Both the position numbers and the translations under genes were made by a program. Of a DNA stretch of 64,000 bases, positions 53,160 to 62,204 are shown in pieces. The notes under the pieces were generated by a model. The model did no database searches and was not told where the DNA came from. It saw nothing but the letters and a program-made list of their open reading frames with translations. Source of the DNA: Pseudomonadales bacterium (GTDB lineage: Bacteria > Pseudomonadota > Gammaproteobacteria > Pseudomonadales > Azotimanducaceae); assembly GCA_028285415.1 (NCBI GenBank), contig JANQPF010000013.1:1-64000 (forward strand), in the 5' to 3' direction. The first letter of the stretch is position 1. Each line of letters begins with the position of its first letter.

Positions 53160-54586
53160 TAAATCACCCAGGTATGCACGGGTTGATTGGTATCCTGCAA
53201 TGCGCGATAGGCTTGGACGAGATCACCCAGCGTGGCGTCATTGAAGCTCATCCACCGCCGCTGCCAGGCGGCGCCGTTCTGGGCGTTGTCGGCGCGCGCC
53301 GCGATGATTTCCATGTACTCGTCGATTTCGTCCTTCGGTATGTCCAGACTCTCCAGCCCCAAACGAGCCAGCGGCACGAGCTCTTCTACGATGAGTTTAC
53401 GCATCGAAACTTCCCGCACGCCGCCGTTGTCGTCGAACCAGCAAACGTGGGCATTCAACCCATATCGGGCGGCGTTGTAGAAATTGTCACGGGTGTCGTT
53501 GAAGCTGAACCGCAGCTCCGGCGCCTGCGGCATCGCACCGAATCCGCGCACGAGCCCATAGTAAAACGCTGCATTGGCAACGCAATCGCGCAGCGTCGGA
53601 CCGGCGCTTGCAACGCGCTGCTCGATGCGCAGATGCACCTGACCGTCGAAGTCAAAGCCAATCAGCGGTCGCACCCAGCGCCACATCGTGCCGTTCTGAA
53701 AACGGAGGTGGTTGAACCGGCTTGGCGGTGCGTCCTGCACCATCGGAATGAGAATCAGATGTTCTGTGCGGTTCTCCTCGAAGATCTCGAAGAGCGAAGC
53801 ATGCACGTAGTCAGAGCCGAACGTCACGCGGGGTTTGTTACGCTCACCAACGTCGACGCTCTGTTCAAAAAGCGGTATGCGTGACTCATCCCAGAGCGTG
53901 TGGCCAAAGAGGAACGGCGAGTTGGCGCCGACCGCGACCAGCGGTGCCGCCGCGAGGAGCGACGCGTTGAAATCCCGCACCGCCTGTGAAGGCCGGCACT
54001 GCAGGTGAATCTGGAACGAAGTGGCGGCCGCCTCCAGCATGACGTCGTGATGGCGCAGGGAAAGCGGCTCATCACCTTCAATTTCGATCGCTAGTTTCTG
54101 ACCGTCTCTGAGCGCCATGACCCGATCGTTCAGGGATTTGTAGCGCACCATGGCTGACATGTTGTCGTCTACAAACAGATCTTCGTGCGCGGTCGGCAGC
54201 GTGCCGATGGTGACCACCCCGCACCCCAGCGCATCCGCGGTCTGCCGGCAGCGACCCCAGGTGGCCGTCAGCTCGTCGTGCAGACGCGAGAACACCTTGC
54301 CGGTCAGCGCGCAGGGGCTGCCGTTCAGCTCAATGTTGAACTTGGCGAGCTCCGGCACCACAAGCGGGCTCGCCAGGGCTTCCAGAAACCGCTCATTTTC
54401 CGCCAGGGGCTCACCTTTGGCATCAACCAGCCACGCTTCGAGCTCAAAACCGGCAACGTCGCCACGCGGCGAAAACTCACCGCGATCGAACACGTCCTTC
54501 AAGAGCGCAGTTTCTGCATCGAGCAGCTCACGGAAGCGGCTGAAATCTTCAGCATCAAAGTATCGGTGTGAGACCTCGGAACCCAT
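53159..54586 (-). CDS. Glutamate-cysteine ligase type 2-like (GCS2) carboxylate-amine ligase
   Basis: 475 residues. GCS2-type features: GFELEAWLVDAKGEPL near residue 45, KFNIELNGSP, HDVMLEAAATSFQIHLQCRP and the ATP/metal-binding region LIGFDFDGQVHLRIEQRVA. Family members make gamma-glutamyl or other amide bonds with ATP. Not the classical GshA, which belongs to family 1. It overlaps the M14 peptidase start by one base. The pair probably makes and cleaves a small peptide-like adduct; the identity of the amine partner is unknown. Confidence 0.83.
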   Translation of the reverse strand: MGSEVSHRYFDAEDFSRFRELLDAETALLKDVFDRGEFSPRGDVAGFELEAWLVDAKGEPLAENERFLEALASPLVVPELAKFNIELNGSPCALTGKVFSRLHDELTATWGRCRQTADALGCGVVTIGTLPTAHEDLFVDDNMSAMVRYKSLNDRVMALRDGQKLAIEIEGDEPLSLRHHDVMLEAAATSFQIHLQCRPSQAVRDFNASLLAAAPLVAVGANSPFLFGHTLWDESRIPLFEQSVDVGERNKPRVTFGSDYVHASLFEIFEENRTEHLILIPMVQDAPPSRFNHLRFQNGTMWRWVRPLIGFDFDGQVHLRIEQRVASAGPTLRDCVANAAFYYGLVRGFGAMPQAPELRFSFNDTRDNFYNAARYGLNAHVCWFDDNGGVREVSMRKLIVEELVPLARLGLESLDIPKDEIDEYMEIIAARADNAQNGAAWQRRWMSFNDATLGDLVQAYRALQDTNQPVHTWVI

Positions 54587-54722
54587 GGTGCACCTTCGAA
54601 CCCTTACGCTGAGAGCATACTGACCGGAGAAGCAGAAGCGAAACTTTTATATTCAGGGAAAACCCGTATAGGAATGCGAAGCGCCTCGATGGATGGTCGG
54701 CGCTATACACTCGAGGCAACAC

Positions 54723-56261
54723 ATGGACGCAGAAACCGCTCGCCGCCAGCTGCCCGGGGCGCTCACCAACCCGGCGGCGTATCCCCACGAATGCCGCGAA
54801 GTGCGCCTGATCGAAACGCACATGTCCTGGCTTTTTCTGACCGGCGAGTTCGCCTACAAAGTAAAGAAGCCGATTCACTTCGACTTCGTCAATTTCAGCA
54901 GCGTGGCGCTGCGCCGCCACTTCTGCGAGGAAGAGCTGCGCCTGAACCGTCGCTTCGCGCCGGATCTGTATCTCGGCATCGCAACTATCGTCGCGGCTGA
55001 CGGCAGGCTGGTCGTCACAGACGATCCTGATCACCCTGACGCCGTGGAATGGGCGGTTCGCATGCGTCAGTTCGATCCCGACGCGCAGGCTGACAAGCTG
55101 CTCGACGACAATCTCCTGACAACGGATGAGTTGCGACGCTTCGGCGCCAGCATCGCCAGCCAGCACCGGGATATCACCCCGCACCCGGGCGCCTACGATG
55201 CGGCAGGCCCCATGCGGGATAATTTCACTACCCTTTGCGCACTCCCCTGCAGTCATCCCTACGAGGAAACGTTGGTTGCGCTACGCGAACATCTGGAAAG
55301 GGAAATCGCGCGTCTAGAGCCAGAGCTCGAGCGCCGCCAGCATGACCACCACGTCAAGGAGTGCCACGGTGACCTGCACCTGTCGAACATGGTGCGGCTC
55401 GAGAGCGGCTTGTGTGCGTTTGATTGTCTCGAATTCGACGCGGAACTGCGCAACATCGACGTCATGTGCGACGCCGGATTTCTCCTGATGGACTGCCTGG
55501 TGCGCGGGCGGGGGGATCTCGGCTACGCCTTCATCGACGGCTACCTGAACGTCAGCGGTGACTACGCGGGCGCGGCTCTGCTGCCGGTATTCGCAGACTA
55601 TCGCTCCATGGTCCGGGCAAAGGTTGCCGGCCTGCGGCTGGATCAGGCACCGCAGGACCCGGAAGCCGCCGCCAAGCTCAAACGCCACCTCGAATGGAGC
55701 GCAGGACGCATGGCGCGTCCGCCCGGACGCCTCCTCATCATGTGCGGCGTCTCCGGGACCGGAAAGTCACACTGGGCGGAACAGCTGGTCACGGCGCTTC
55801 CCGCCATCCGCATTCGTTCAGACGTGCTGCGCAAAGTTCAAGCCGGCATGCAGGTTGCAGAGACGAGTGGCGCCGACATTGGCGCGGGGATCTACAGCGA
55901 TGACAAGTCCGCCGATCTGTACGTGGAGATGGCCGCGATGGCGCAGGCGCTCCTGGCGTGCGGCGAGCACGTCATCATCGATGCAGCATGCCTGCAAGCT
56001 GCGAAGCGGCAACGCTTGTACGCCGCAGCCGAGGCGGTGAAGGCAGAGTGCACGCTATTGCACCTCACCGGCGAACCAGATCTTCTCCACGCTCGTATCG
56101 CTGGACGCAATGCCGCTGGCAACGACCCTTCAGAGGCGGACGGAAAGGTCCTGGACTGGCAGCTCGAGTGGGCTGAGCCGCCGGGAGATGACGAGCCGTC
56201 GATCAGTGTCGATGCATCAAACCTGACGCTCCCGGATCTGCTTGATCTACTCCCGACATGA
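54723..56261 (+). CDS. Bifunctional aminoglycoside-phosphotransferase-like / AAA ATPase
   Basis: 512 residues from ATG 54723, preceded by GAGGC. The N-terminal 330 residues are an APH-type kinase with VKECHGDLHLSNMV (catalytic loop) and AFDCLEFDAELRNIDVMCDA (metal loop). The C-terminal region is a P-loop kinase with Walker A GVSGTGKSHWAEQ and the stretch AIRIRSDVLRKVQAGM, resembling gluconate/zeta-toxin-like kinases. Two-kinase fusions of this type are widespread in proteobacteria; substrate unknown. It is divergent from the GCS2/M14 pair. Confidence 0.85.
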   Translation: MDAETARRQLPGALTNPAAYPHECREVRLIETHMSWLFLTGEFAYKVKKPIHFDFVNFSSVALRRHFCEEELRLNRRFAPDLYLGIATIVAADGRLVVTDDPDHPDAVEWAVRMRQFDPDAQADKLLDDNLLTTDELRRFGASIASQHRDITPHPGAYDAAGPMRDNFTTLCALPCSHPYEETLVALREHLEREIARLEPELERRQHDHHVKECHGDLHLSNMVRLESGLCAFDCLEFDAELRNIDVMCDAGFLLMDCLVRGRGDLGYAFIDGYLNVSGDYAGAALLPVFADYRSMVRAKVAGLRLDQAPQDPEAAAKLKRHLEWSAGRMARPPGRLLIMCGVSGTGKSHWAEQLVTALPAIRIRSDVLRKVQAGMQVAETSGADIGAGIYSDDKSADLYVEMAAMAQALLACGEHVIIDAACLQAAKRQRLYAAAEAVKAECTLLHLTGEPDLLHARIAGRNAAGNDPSEADGKVLDWQLEWAEPPGDDEPSISVDASNLTLPDLLDLLPT

Positions 56262-56423
56262 GCGTCTGGCCTCGTTCGGCAGCGCGCAGGAGTGCCGCCT
56301 GAACGTCCGATGCGGACCGGCTTGGCGACAACGTCTTTTGCGTGGTCGCTTCCAGGCCATCTATCTCAGGCAAGTTGGTGCGCAACCGCCCCGGGTGTGA
56401 AGTGGCAATCGTTTTGACGGCGT

Positions 56424-56448
56424 GGGCGGGCGCGTTGCACGCCCGCCC
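56424..56448. terminator. GC-rich hairpin between converging genes
   Basis: A perfect 9-bp stem GGGCGGGCG / CGCCCGCCC with a 7-base loop, 11 bases beyond the stop of the membrane-protein gene at 56459. No T-run follows on either strand, so it is at best a weak or rho-assisted terminator. The remaining bases of the 56262-56458 gap show nothing else. Confidence 0.35.
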
Positions 56449-56458
56449 TCCCGATGGA

Positions 56459-57670
56459 TCAGCCCTCCTCTGCAGATCGTCGACGCAACCGGTCGTAGAC
56501 CGAGCCCGCGATGATCACGGAAACGCCCATCAACGCCAGCGTCAACCAGTTGGTGAAATCGATCAGACCCGCCAGATCGATGGTTGCCGGCAGCATGCCG
56601 AGAGTTACGGTGACCGCGCCCGCCGCTACGATGCCGCGTATCTGCTGGCGGTAGCCGCCAAGCGCAACCAGGAGGCCAACGAGCACACAGGCGACGCCAC
56701 CGTCACCGAAGTGGAGCAACAGATTCGCTACCGTGAAGCTCACGGCCCAGTACGCGCCAACATAGGCGAAGCGTTCACGCGCTGCAGGATGTTGCAGACC
56801 CATGCTCCAGATGAGACCACCGACGGTGGCGCTGAAGATCGGCAGGAGCGCAACCTCGGCGACATATCCGTCGGCAAGCAGGGTGCCCGCAACACCGATG
56901 ACCAGCGCCAGACTCACGCTGACAACGCCGTTGACCGTCTGCCAAACCGACTTCTCCGGCAGCAGATGGACCACATAGCGGCTGGCAAAGAACGCGATGC
57001 TGCTCAGGATGAGCGTCAAAAACTCGTCAGCCTGGTACAACCACAGCAGGCGCCCCAGCATGACGAGCGCCGGCGCAAAGAGACCGAGCACCGCCACGCG
57101 ACCCTCGAGCGTCTTGAGCGCCACGTCACCGAACCGACGGCGCAGATACAGCGCCGGCAGCACCGCCGCAGCAGCGATGACGAGGCCCACTGCCAGAGAC
57201 TCGCGGAAAGGCAGAAGCAACAGCGCGCTCACGGCGGCAAAAACGCCGAGCATGGTGGTCGCGTGCGGCCGCGCCAGAACCTTGAAGGCGAACCAGGCGA
57301 CCGGGAGCAGCACAAGAAAGAGGCTCGCGCCCATGACGCCCAGCAGCAGTAGCGAACCCGCAACGGGTTCGCCGTTGACCAGCGAGTGTATGAGTCCACC
57401 CAGGGTAGTCATGTTGGCAACCACCGATATGAGACCAAGGCCGAGAAAAGCGCGAGCGCTTTTTGCGTCCTTGTAGACGTAGCCCATGATGGCGCCCGCA
57501 AGCGCCAGGATCACGGTGCCGCCCAGCATGGCAAAGTAGCGGCTGAGATCGTTCCAGGCGTGCCAGCCCTCCAGGAGGTGCGCACACATGGCAGCAACGA
57601 CGAGCAGCGCACCCACGGTGCGCATGAGTCCCGCCAGCGAGAACTTGTTTGTGAAGGTATCGAGTTGCAT
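56459..57670 (-). CDS. Multi-membrane-segment protein downstream of pspA
   Basis: 403 residues from ATG 57670, with GAGGAGAG upstream; the frame is open further upstream only as a shadow of the pspA gene. About eleven hydrophobic helices, no long soluble domain, and no transporter signature I can name. The start lies one base after the pspA stop, so it is co-translated with PspA. In other bacteria PspA partners with membrane proteins (PspB/C, LiaI-like, or band-7 proteins), none of which match this one. It may be a stress-related membrane protein. Confidence 0.75.
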   Translation of the reverse strand: MQLDTFTNKFSLAGLMRTVGALLVVAAMCAHLLEGWHAWNDLSRYFAMLGGTVILALAGAIMGYVYKDAKSARAFLGLGLISVVANMTTLGGLIHSLVNGEPVAGSLLLLGVMGASLFLVLLPVAWFAFKVLARPHATTMLGVFAAVSALLLLPFRESLAVGLVIAAAAVLPALYLRRRFGDVALKTLEGRVAVLGLFAPALVMLGRLLWLYQADEFLTLILSSIAFFASRYVVHLLPEKSVWQTVNGVVSVSLALVIGVAGTLLADGYVAEVALLPIFSATVGGLIWSMGLQHPAARERFAYVGAYWAVSFTVANLLLHFGDGGVACVLVGLLVALGGYRQQIRGIVAAGAVTVTLGMLPATIDLAGLIDFTNWLTLALMGVSVIIAGSVYDRLRRRSAEEG

Positions 57671-57671
57671 A

Positions 57672-58328
57672 TCAGCTCTCCTCATCGATATTGCGGCCGA
57701 GCAGATCGTCCAAGTCCGCCCGCAACGTTGCGCTGTCTTCCTCACCGCGAAACGCGTCATCGAGCGAATCGCTCGTGCTGAGCGCAGGCGTTGCGTACTC
57801 GGTTTCGAGAATGCGCATCTCCCAGCGTTCCAGGACGTCGTCGACCGCACACGAAGAATCCGCTTCCAGCTTGTTGAGCGCGCGTTCTGCCTGCGCCGCC
57901 GAATGGCGAGTGCGCAAGAGATTGCGCTGACCATCCAGCTCAGCCAGCTTCTCGTCGATGCGCTCGACGGTTTTGACGAGATCGCGTTCACGCGCTTCGT
58001 GGTCAGCCAGCGCGGCAGCCGTTTCCTCACGCAAAACGCGCTCACGATTGCGACGGCTGATGCACTCGAGCGCTTTCGCTTCGTCGCTATCCGCGACTTT
58101 GCGCGCACGGGTTTCCCACACGCTGATCATGCGCTCGTGCTCGGTAAGCTTCTCAGCGAGGCGCTTGCCGTCGCGCTGCACGCGCGTGAGGCGAACCTTG
58201 GCCTTGGCGGCTGCGGCACGCGTCTGCTTGAGCGCCACCTCGACGATGGCATCATGGTTTTCCAGCTGCGTTGCCGCCTGCTCGATCGAGCCGGAGACAG
58301 TCGCAGTGATACGGCGAAAGATATTCAT
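57672..58328 (-). CDS. pspA: PspA/IM30-family protein
   Basis: 218 residues. The N-terminus MNIFRRITATVSGSIEQAAT and the long coiled coil (residues 20-170, e.g. DEKLAELDGQRNLLRTRHSA) are those of PspA/IM30/Vipp1 ESCRT-III-like proteins, which bind stressed membranes and form rods or rings. The C-terminal tail is acidic and variable. First gene of a two-gene unit with the membrane protein above. No PspF-type activator gene is visible nearby. Confidence 0.85.
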   Translation of the reverse strand: MNIFRRITATVSGSIEQAATQLENHDAIVEVALKQTRAAAAKAKVRLTRVQRDGKRLAEKLTEHERMISVWETRARKVADSDEAKALECISRRNRERVLREETAAALADHEARERDLVKTVERIDEKLAELDGQRNLLRTRHSAAQAERALNKLEADSSCAVDDVLERWEMRILETEYATPALSTSDSLDDAFRGEEDSATLRADLDDLLGRNIDEES

Positions 58329-58525
58329 CGGACAGAACCTCTGTTGTTGAAGGTCCGTCCAGAATAGGGTTAAGTATCGTATTTAGCTAAAATAGTGCAA
58401 AAAGACGCAATCAATTACGCTTTTAGTATAAATATACGATCCTTTGCGCAGATCTCAAAGCGCAGACAGGATTTTCCAACCGCGGGTGCTCACGTAGACT
58501 GCCCGCTTTGAACCGGGAGCCGCTC
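58329..58525. promoter_or_regulatory. A/T-rich control region between pspA and the NTF2-like gene
   Basis: 197 bases with far higher A/T content than the flanks (mainly 58365-58442). It holds a perfect 12-bp inverted repeat GTATA-AA-TATAC at 58426-58437 and a looser pair CGTATTTA / TAAATATACG. On the minus strand TTGAGA and TATATT spaced 16 bases could be a pspA promoter. I see no clear sigma-54 site. Confidence 0.4.
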
Positions 58526-58999
58526 ATGGACTTTGCCACTCACGAGGCTGTGACACGCCTGCGCTACACCTACGCGGTCAGCATCGATACCCGGGACTGG
58601 CCGCTGCATCGCAGTATTTATACCGACGAGATCACTATGGATTTCACGTCCTACTCCGGCGGCTCCGGCGCGACGGCAATGCCGGCGGATACGTGGGTGG
58701 CCGGCCTGAAACCTCTGTTCACAGGCCTGAGCGCAACACAGCACGTCATGACCAATCCGCTGGTCACCGTCAACGGGCAGCGCGCCACGCAGCGCATGTA
58801 TATGAAGGCAGAGCACTTTCTGATCGAAGACGGCCACCAGGGAGAATTTGCCATTGGCGGTTATTACGACGATGCGCTCGTGCAGACCGATGACGGCTGG
58901 CGGATCACCGGCGTGACGCTGACGGTGCTATGGCGCCGCGGTGATCCGACCATCATGGAACGCGCCCGGATTCTCGGTGAGACGGCGCTTGGTACCTAA
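58526..58999 (+). CDS. SnoaL_4/NTF2-like cytoplasmic protein
   Basis: 157 residues from ATG 58526, preceded by GGGAG six bases upstream. The pattern MDFATHEAVTRLRYTYAVSI, DTRDWPLHRSIYTDEITMDF and ITGVTLTVLWRRGD is typical for SnoaL_4/scytalone dehydratase-like members. Unlike the NTF2-like protein at 2001-2483 it has no signal peptide. The 3' end overlaps the converging lipoprotein gene by 4 bases. Reaction unknown. Confidence 0.8.
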   Translation: MDFATHEAVTRLRYTYAVSIDTRDWPLHRSIYTDEITMDFTSYSGGSGATAMPADTWVAGLKPLFTGLSATQHVMTNPLVTVNGQRATQRMYMKAEHFLIEDGHQGEFAIGGYYDDALVQTDDGWRITGVTLTVLWRRGDPTIMERARILGETALGT

Positions 59000-59403
59000 T
59001 CCGGATCGAGCTCCACCTGCACCAGTACCCCGCCCATCCACTGCGGCAGCCAGGTGGGGAACAGCGGTCGCAGCTCGCGAAACACACGGCGGCGCAGCGC
59101 CTTGTCATCGCGGACGGCACGCGCCGTCCCGCTGACGGTCGCCCCGCGCAGCGTCAGTGACACCGGCGTGGGCTGTTCCAGTGCGCGCCACCAGCGACCG
59201 TCCGCACCCAGATAGACCACGTTTTCCTCCTGCAGGTAATTCACCGGCAGTCGGCGCCCATCCGGTAAATTGAGCACCAGCGTGTTCTGCGCGCGGTGCG
59301 CGTCCGGCTCGGTTTCAATCTGGCGAATCACATCAGGATTACGCACGGCACATGCGGGCAGCATGCAGACGACAAACAGGGTGACAGCAATATTTCGAGT
59401 CAT
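58996..59403 (-). CDS. Lipoprotein with PPOX/split-barrel-like domain
   Basis: 135 residues. Signal peptide with lipobox MLPAC (Cys18). The mature domain (VVYLGADGRWWRAL, TPVSLTLRGATVSGTARAVR) recalls the split-barrel flavin/F420-binding DUF385/nitroreductase family, which would be odd on a lipoprotein. No cofactor residue can be confirmed. It ends 4 bases inside the converging NTF2-like gene. The phosphotransferase gene stop (59400) overlaps its start by 4 bases, so the two form an operon. Confidence 0.65.
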   Translation of the reverse strand: MTRNIAVTLFVVCMLPACAVRNPDVIRQIETEPDAHRAQNTLVLNLPDGRRLPVNYLQEENVVYLGADGRWWRALEQPTPVSLTLRGATVSGTARAVRDDKALRRRVFRELRPLFPTWLPQWMGGVLVQVELDPD

Positions 59404-60482
59404 GGCAATAACCTGAACACATTGAGATCCAGTGAGGCCGCTGACTGGCGGGCGACCATCTGTGACATCCAGGCAAACGCGCGGTCGTTCGTGACGTCCA
59501 GGGTGCCCGCCACAACAGCGACGTAAACCCAGTTGTACAGCGTTGCGAGCTCATAGTCCTGCCAGGCCTCAGCTGCTGAATAGTCAGGCACACCGCTGGC
59601 AGCAAGCCCCGCCGCGTAGCGCTCGATCAATTCACGTTCCGCGTCGCGCCGCACTTCCGTGCGAGTGCTTTGGCCGAGCAACAAGGCTACATCAACTGCT
59701 CCCTTACCAAGCAAGGGGCCTTGCCAGTCGATGATGGCCACCGGCGCCTGCCCGTCCCGCGTTGCAAAAAACACGTTCTCCATACGGAAATCACCGTGCA
59801 GGAGCGTTATCGGCGCGGTGTCCATCGCCGCCTGCAGCTCGCGCACGGCGGCCACGAACGCATCCCCCTGTGCGGCAATTCCCGGATCGATGTAATCCTT
59901 GAAGATTTCGCACATGTTCGGCCAGCCCACTTCCGCCAGAGCCGCCATGTTGTCCGCATGGTAACTGTCGGCAATGTGCGGCACCCACTCGAGCGCGCCC
60001 ACGTCGCTCCAGAACGACGCGTGCAGCTTCGCGAGCTCGTCGAGCGCCGCCGCCGTATCGGCAAGGTCGGCCCCGAGCGCCTGATCACCAACACGATAGG
60101 CCGACAGGTCCGCCATGAGGATGACAAAGTTGTCCCCGTCCATTTCAGTCAGGTAGATATGGGGAGTGTGTGCGCTCGTCAACGGGTCCAGCTCGGCAAA
60201 GTAGCGCACTTCCCGCTCGTACACTTTGTACGACATGGCGATCTCACGATTGTTTTCGTTCTGCGAGGGATACTTCGCCACATAGGAGCCAGGCAGGTCG
60301 CTTCCGGGATCCGAATAAGTCACCACCAGCCGCACGAGCTCACTCATCATGCCGGTGCCGTCGCCAATCTGTTCGCGGCGCAGGTCAGTCACCGACGTAT
60401 CCGCGTCGAGCACGCGTTGCGCACGGAGCACCTCGGTGAGCCAGGCAGCAGTCAGTCCATCGGGCATACGCGGAAGCTTCAT
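59400..60482 (-). CDS. Phosphotransferase (APH/ecdysteroid kinase-like)
   Basis: 360 residues from ATG 60482; two ATGs at 60509 and 60512 are alternatives, and the open frame beyond them is antisense to the divergent methyltransferase. The catalytic loop LLHGDFRMENVFF and metal-binding IIDWQGPLLGKGAVDVALLL are conserved. Such proteins phosphorylate small molecules, in some lineages steroids or acyl-CoA-related compounds. Coupled to the lipoprotein gene by a 4-base overlap. Substrate unknown. Confidence 0.83.
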   Translation of the reverse strand: MKLPRMPDGLTAAWLTEVLRAQRVLDADTSVTDLRREQIGDGTGMMSELVRLVVTYSDPGSDLPGSYVAKYPSQNENNREIAMSYKVYEREVRYFAELDPLTSAHTPHIYLTEMDGDNFVILMADLSAYRVGDQALGADLADTAAALDELAKLHASFWSDVGALEWVPHIADSYHADNMAALAEVGWPNMCEIFKDYIDPGIAAQGDAFVAAVRELQAAMDTAPITLLHGDFRMENVFFATRDGQAPVAIIDWQGPLLGKGAVDVALLLGQSTRTEVRRDAERELIERYAAGLAASGVPDYSAAEAWQDYELATLYNWVYVAVVAGTLDVTNDRAFAWMSQMVARQSAASLDLNVFRLLP

Positions 60483-60569
60483 CGTGGCATTCCATGGATT
60501 CGAAGCCATCATTATGGGCAACGGCCCGGCTGCCTTGAAGTCCCTGCGGACACAGGCCCACAATAGCTG

Positions 60570-61421
60570 ATGCGCGCCCTTCTCCCCTGGCAGCTGAAGT
60601 TGCTGGCCAAACTCCTGCTGACACGCCTGCGGCTTCCTTATCGGTTGCTGGCATCGCTCGGCATGTTCCGTCACGGCGACATGGAGGACGTCGACTACGC
60701 GCTGGGTGTTTTCCGCAAGCACCTCAAACAGGCGGGTCTGAACGATGTGGAGGGTAAAGTGTGCCTCGAGCTCGGACCCGGCGATGCGTTGACCTCCGCC
60801 CTCGTTACCCACGCTTATGGCGCGAAACGGTGTTACCTCGTCGATGCCGGCCCTTTTGCCAACACCAGAATTCACGCGTACCAGGCACAGAGCCGGCAGC
60901 TCGAAAGTCAGGGCATGAGCGCGCCGGATTTGTCCGATTGCAACACCATCGAAGCCTTCCTCTCTGCCGCAAACAGCACTTACCTGACGGCCGGGCTCGA
61001 CTCCCTGGAGCGCCTGCCCGATGACAGCGTCGACTTCATCTGGTCACACGCGGTCCTCGAGCATGTGCGTCTGCACGAATTCGACGCTACCCTCCGCGAG
61101 CTGCATCGTATCCTCAAACCTGGCGGCGTCATGTCTCACCGGGTCGATCTGCAGGATCATCTGGCGGCATCGCTCAACAACCTGCGATTCCGCCGAAGCA
61201 CCTGGGAGCAGGAGTGGATGGCGCGCTCCGGTTTTTACACCAACCGCATTCGTTTCTCCGACATGCTCGGGCGTTTCGCACGCACGGGCCTGGAGTTGCA
61301 GGTCGACAACGTCCATCGCTGGGACGCGCTACCCGTACCACGGCGGGTTCTGGACCCGGAGTTTGCGACGCTCGACGATGAGGAGCTCTCCGTTCGGGCA
61401 TTCGACGCGGTGCTGCGATGA
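60570..61421 (+). CDS. SAM-dependent methyltransferase
   Basis: 283 residues. Motif I in VCLELGPGDALTSALVTHAY (about residues 62-81), acidic CYLVDAGPFA, then SVDFIWSHAVLEHVRLHEFD and LHRILKPGGVMSHRVDLQDH, the usual class I (type 11) pattern. The N-terminal stretch MRALLPWQLKLLAKLLLTRL is hydrophobic and could be a membrane-associated helix. A related motif, ELGPGHSLGVGLAAMLSG, occurs in the partial gene at the window end. Substrate unknown; perhaps a sugar or surface molecule. Confidence 0.83.
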   Translation: MRALLPWQLKLLAKLLLTRLRLPYRLLASLGMFRHGDMEDVDYALGVFRKHLKQAGLNDVEGKVCLELGPGDALTSALVTHAYGAKRCYLVDAGPFANTRIHAYQAQSRQLESQGMSAPDLSDCNTIEAFLSAANSTYLTAGLDSLERLPDDSVDFIWSHAVLEHVRLHEFDATLRELHRILKPGGVMSHRVDLQDHLAASLNNLRFRRSTWEQEWMARSGFYTNRIRFSDMLGRFARTGLELQVDNVHRWDALPVPRRVLDPEFATLDDEELSVRAFDAVLR

Positions 61422-61484
61422 AAGAGCACCAGCCGAAGCGTCACAACATCGAACGTTGCGGCCGCGCCCACACGTTGAGCCCGC

Positions 61485-62102
61485 TCATCCCGTGCCCGCG
61501 TCACCCGGCAGCTGCACGACTACCCCGGCGGCAAAGCTCTCTTTGAAATGCTGGCGGCAGAGCGAGACGTAGCGTTCGTTTCCGCCAATCTCCACCTGCG
61601 ACCCTTCTGTGATGGCGGAACCGTCCTCACGCGCGCGGATGACCATGGTGGCTTTGCTGCCGCAGTGGCAGATGGCCTTGATCTCTTTGATGTTGTCTGC
61701 CCACGCCAGCAGGTACTGACTGCCTTCGAAAGGTTCGCCGCGAAAGTCCGTGCGCAGGCCATACGTCAACACCGGCACATTCAATCGGTCACAGACTTCG
61801 CCGAGCTCGTGCACCTGCTGGCGGGTCAGAAACTGAGCCTCGTCGATCAGCACGCAATGCAGCGTCTGCGCGCCATGTCGCCCGTTCACGAGCCCGAAGA
61901 GATCGTCGCTCGGCCGGAAGGTCTCAGCCTCGGCTTGAATACCAATGCGGGACGTCACCTGTCCAACTCGATAGCGATCATCCAGCGCCGGGGTCAGGAT
62001 CAGGGTGCGCATACCACGCTCCTGATAGTTGTAGCTCGACTGGAGTAGCGCGGTCGACTTACCGGCGTTCATGGAAGAGTAGTAGAAGTAGAGTTTGGCC
62101 AC
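61485..62102 (-). CDS. tdk: Thymidine kinase, type II
   Basis: 205 residues from a GTG. P-loop [20 protein letters not shown] (9 onward), Walker-B-like [10 protein letters not shown], and [20 protein letters not shown] are diagnostic for Tdk. Zinc-site residues are seen in CHCGSKA and LCRQHF. It phosphorylates thymidine in the salvage pathway. It faces the methyltransferase gene convergently. Length and motifs match E. coli Tdk closely. Confidence 0.95.
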   Translation of the reverse strand: MAKLYFYYSSMNAGKSTALLQSSYNYQERGMRTLILTPALDDRYRVGQVTSRIGIQAEAETFRPSDDLFGLVNGRHGAQTLHCVLIDEAQFLTRQQVHELGEVCDRLNVPVLTYGLRTDFRGEPFEGSQYLLAWADNIKEIKAICHCGSKATMVIRAREDGSAITEGSQVEIGGNERYVSLCRQHFKESFAAGVVVQLPGDAGTG

Positions 62103-62204
62103 GTTGCGATCGTTCGAATGATGGGGCTCGTAAGCGCCACGAGATTCTCACAATCTTCCGGTGAGCGCTATGACTTACGCGACCTGCGGCCGAATTATTA
62201 CAAA

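Noticed and set aside
57671-58108. N-terminal extension of the membrane-protein frame into pspA
   Set aside because: This part is another frame of the pspA gene; the ATG at 57670 has a good ribosome binding site.
60483-60875. N-terminal extension of the phosphotransferase frame
   Set aside because: It is antisense to the divergent methyltransferase gene and shows no homology to phosphotransferases.
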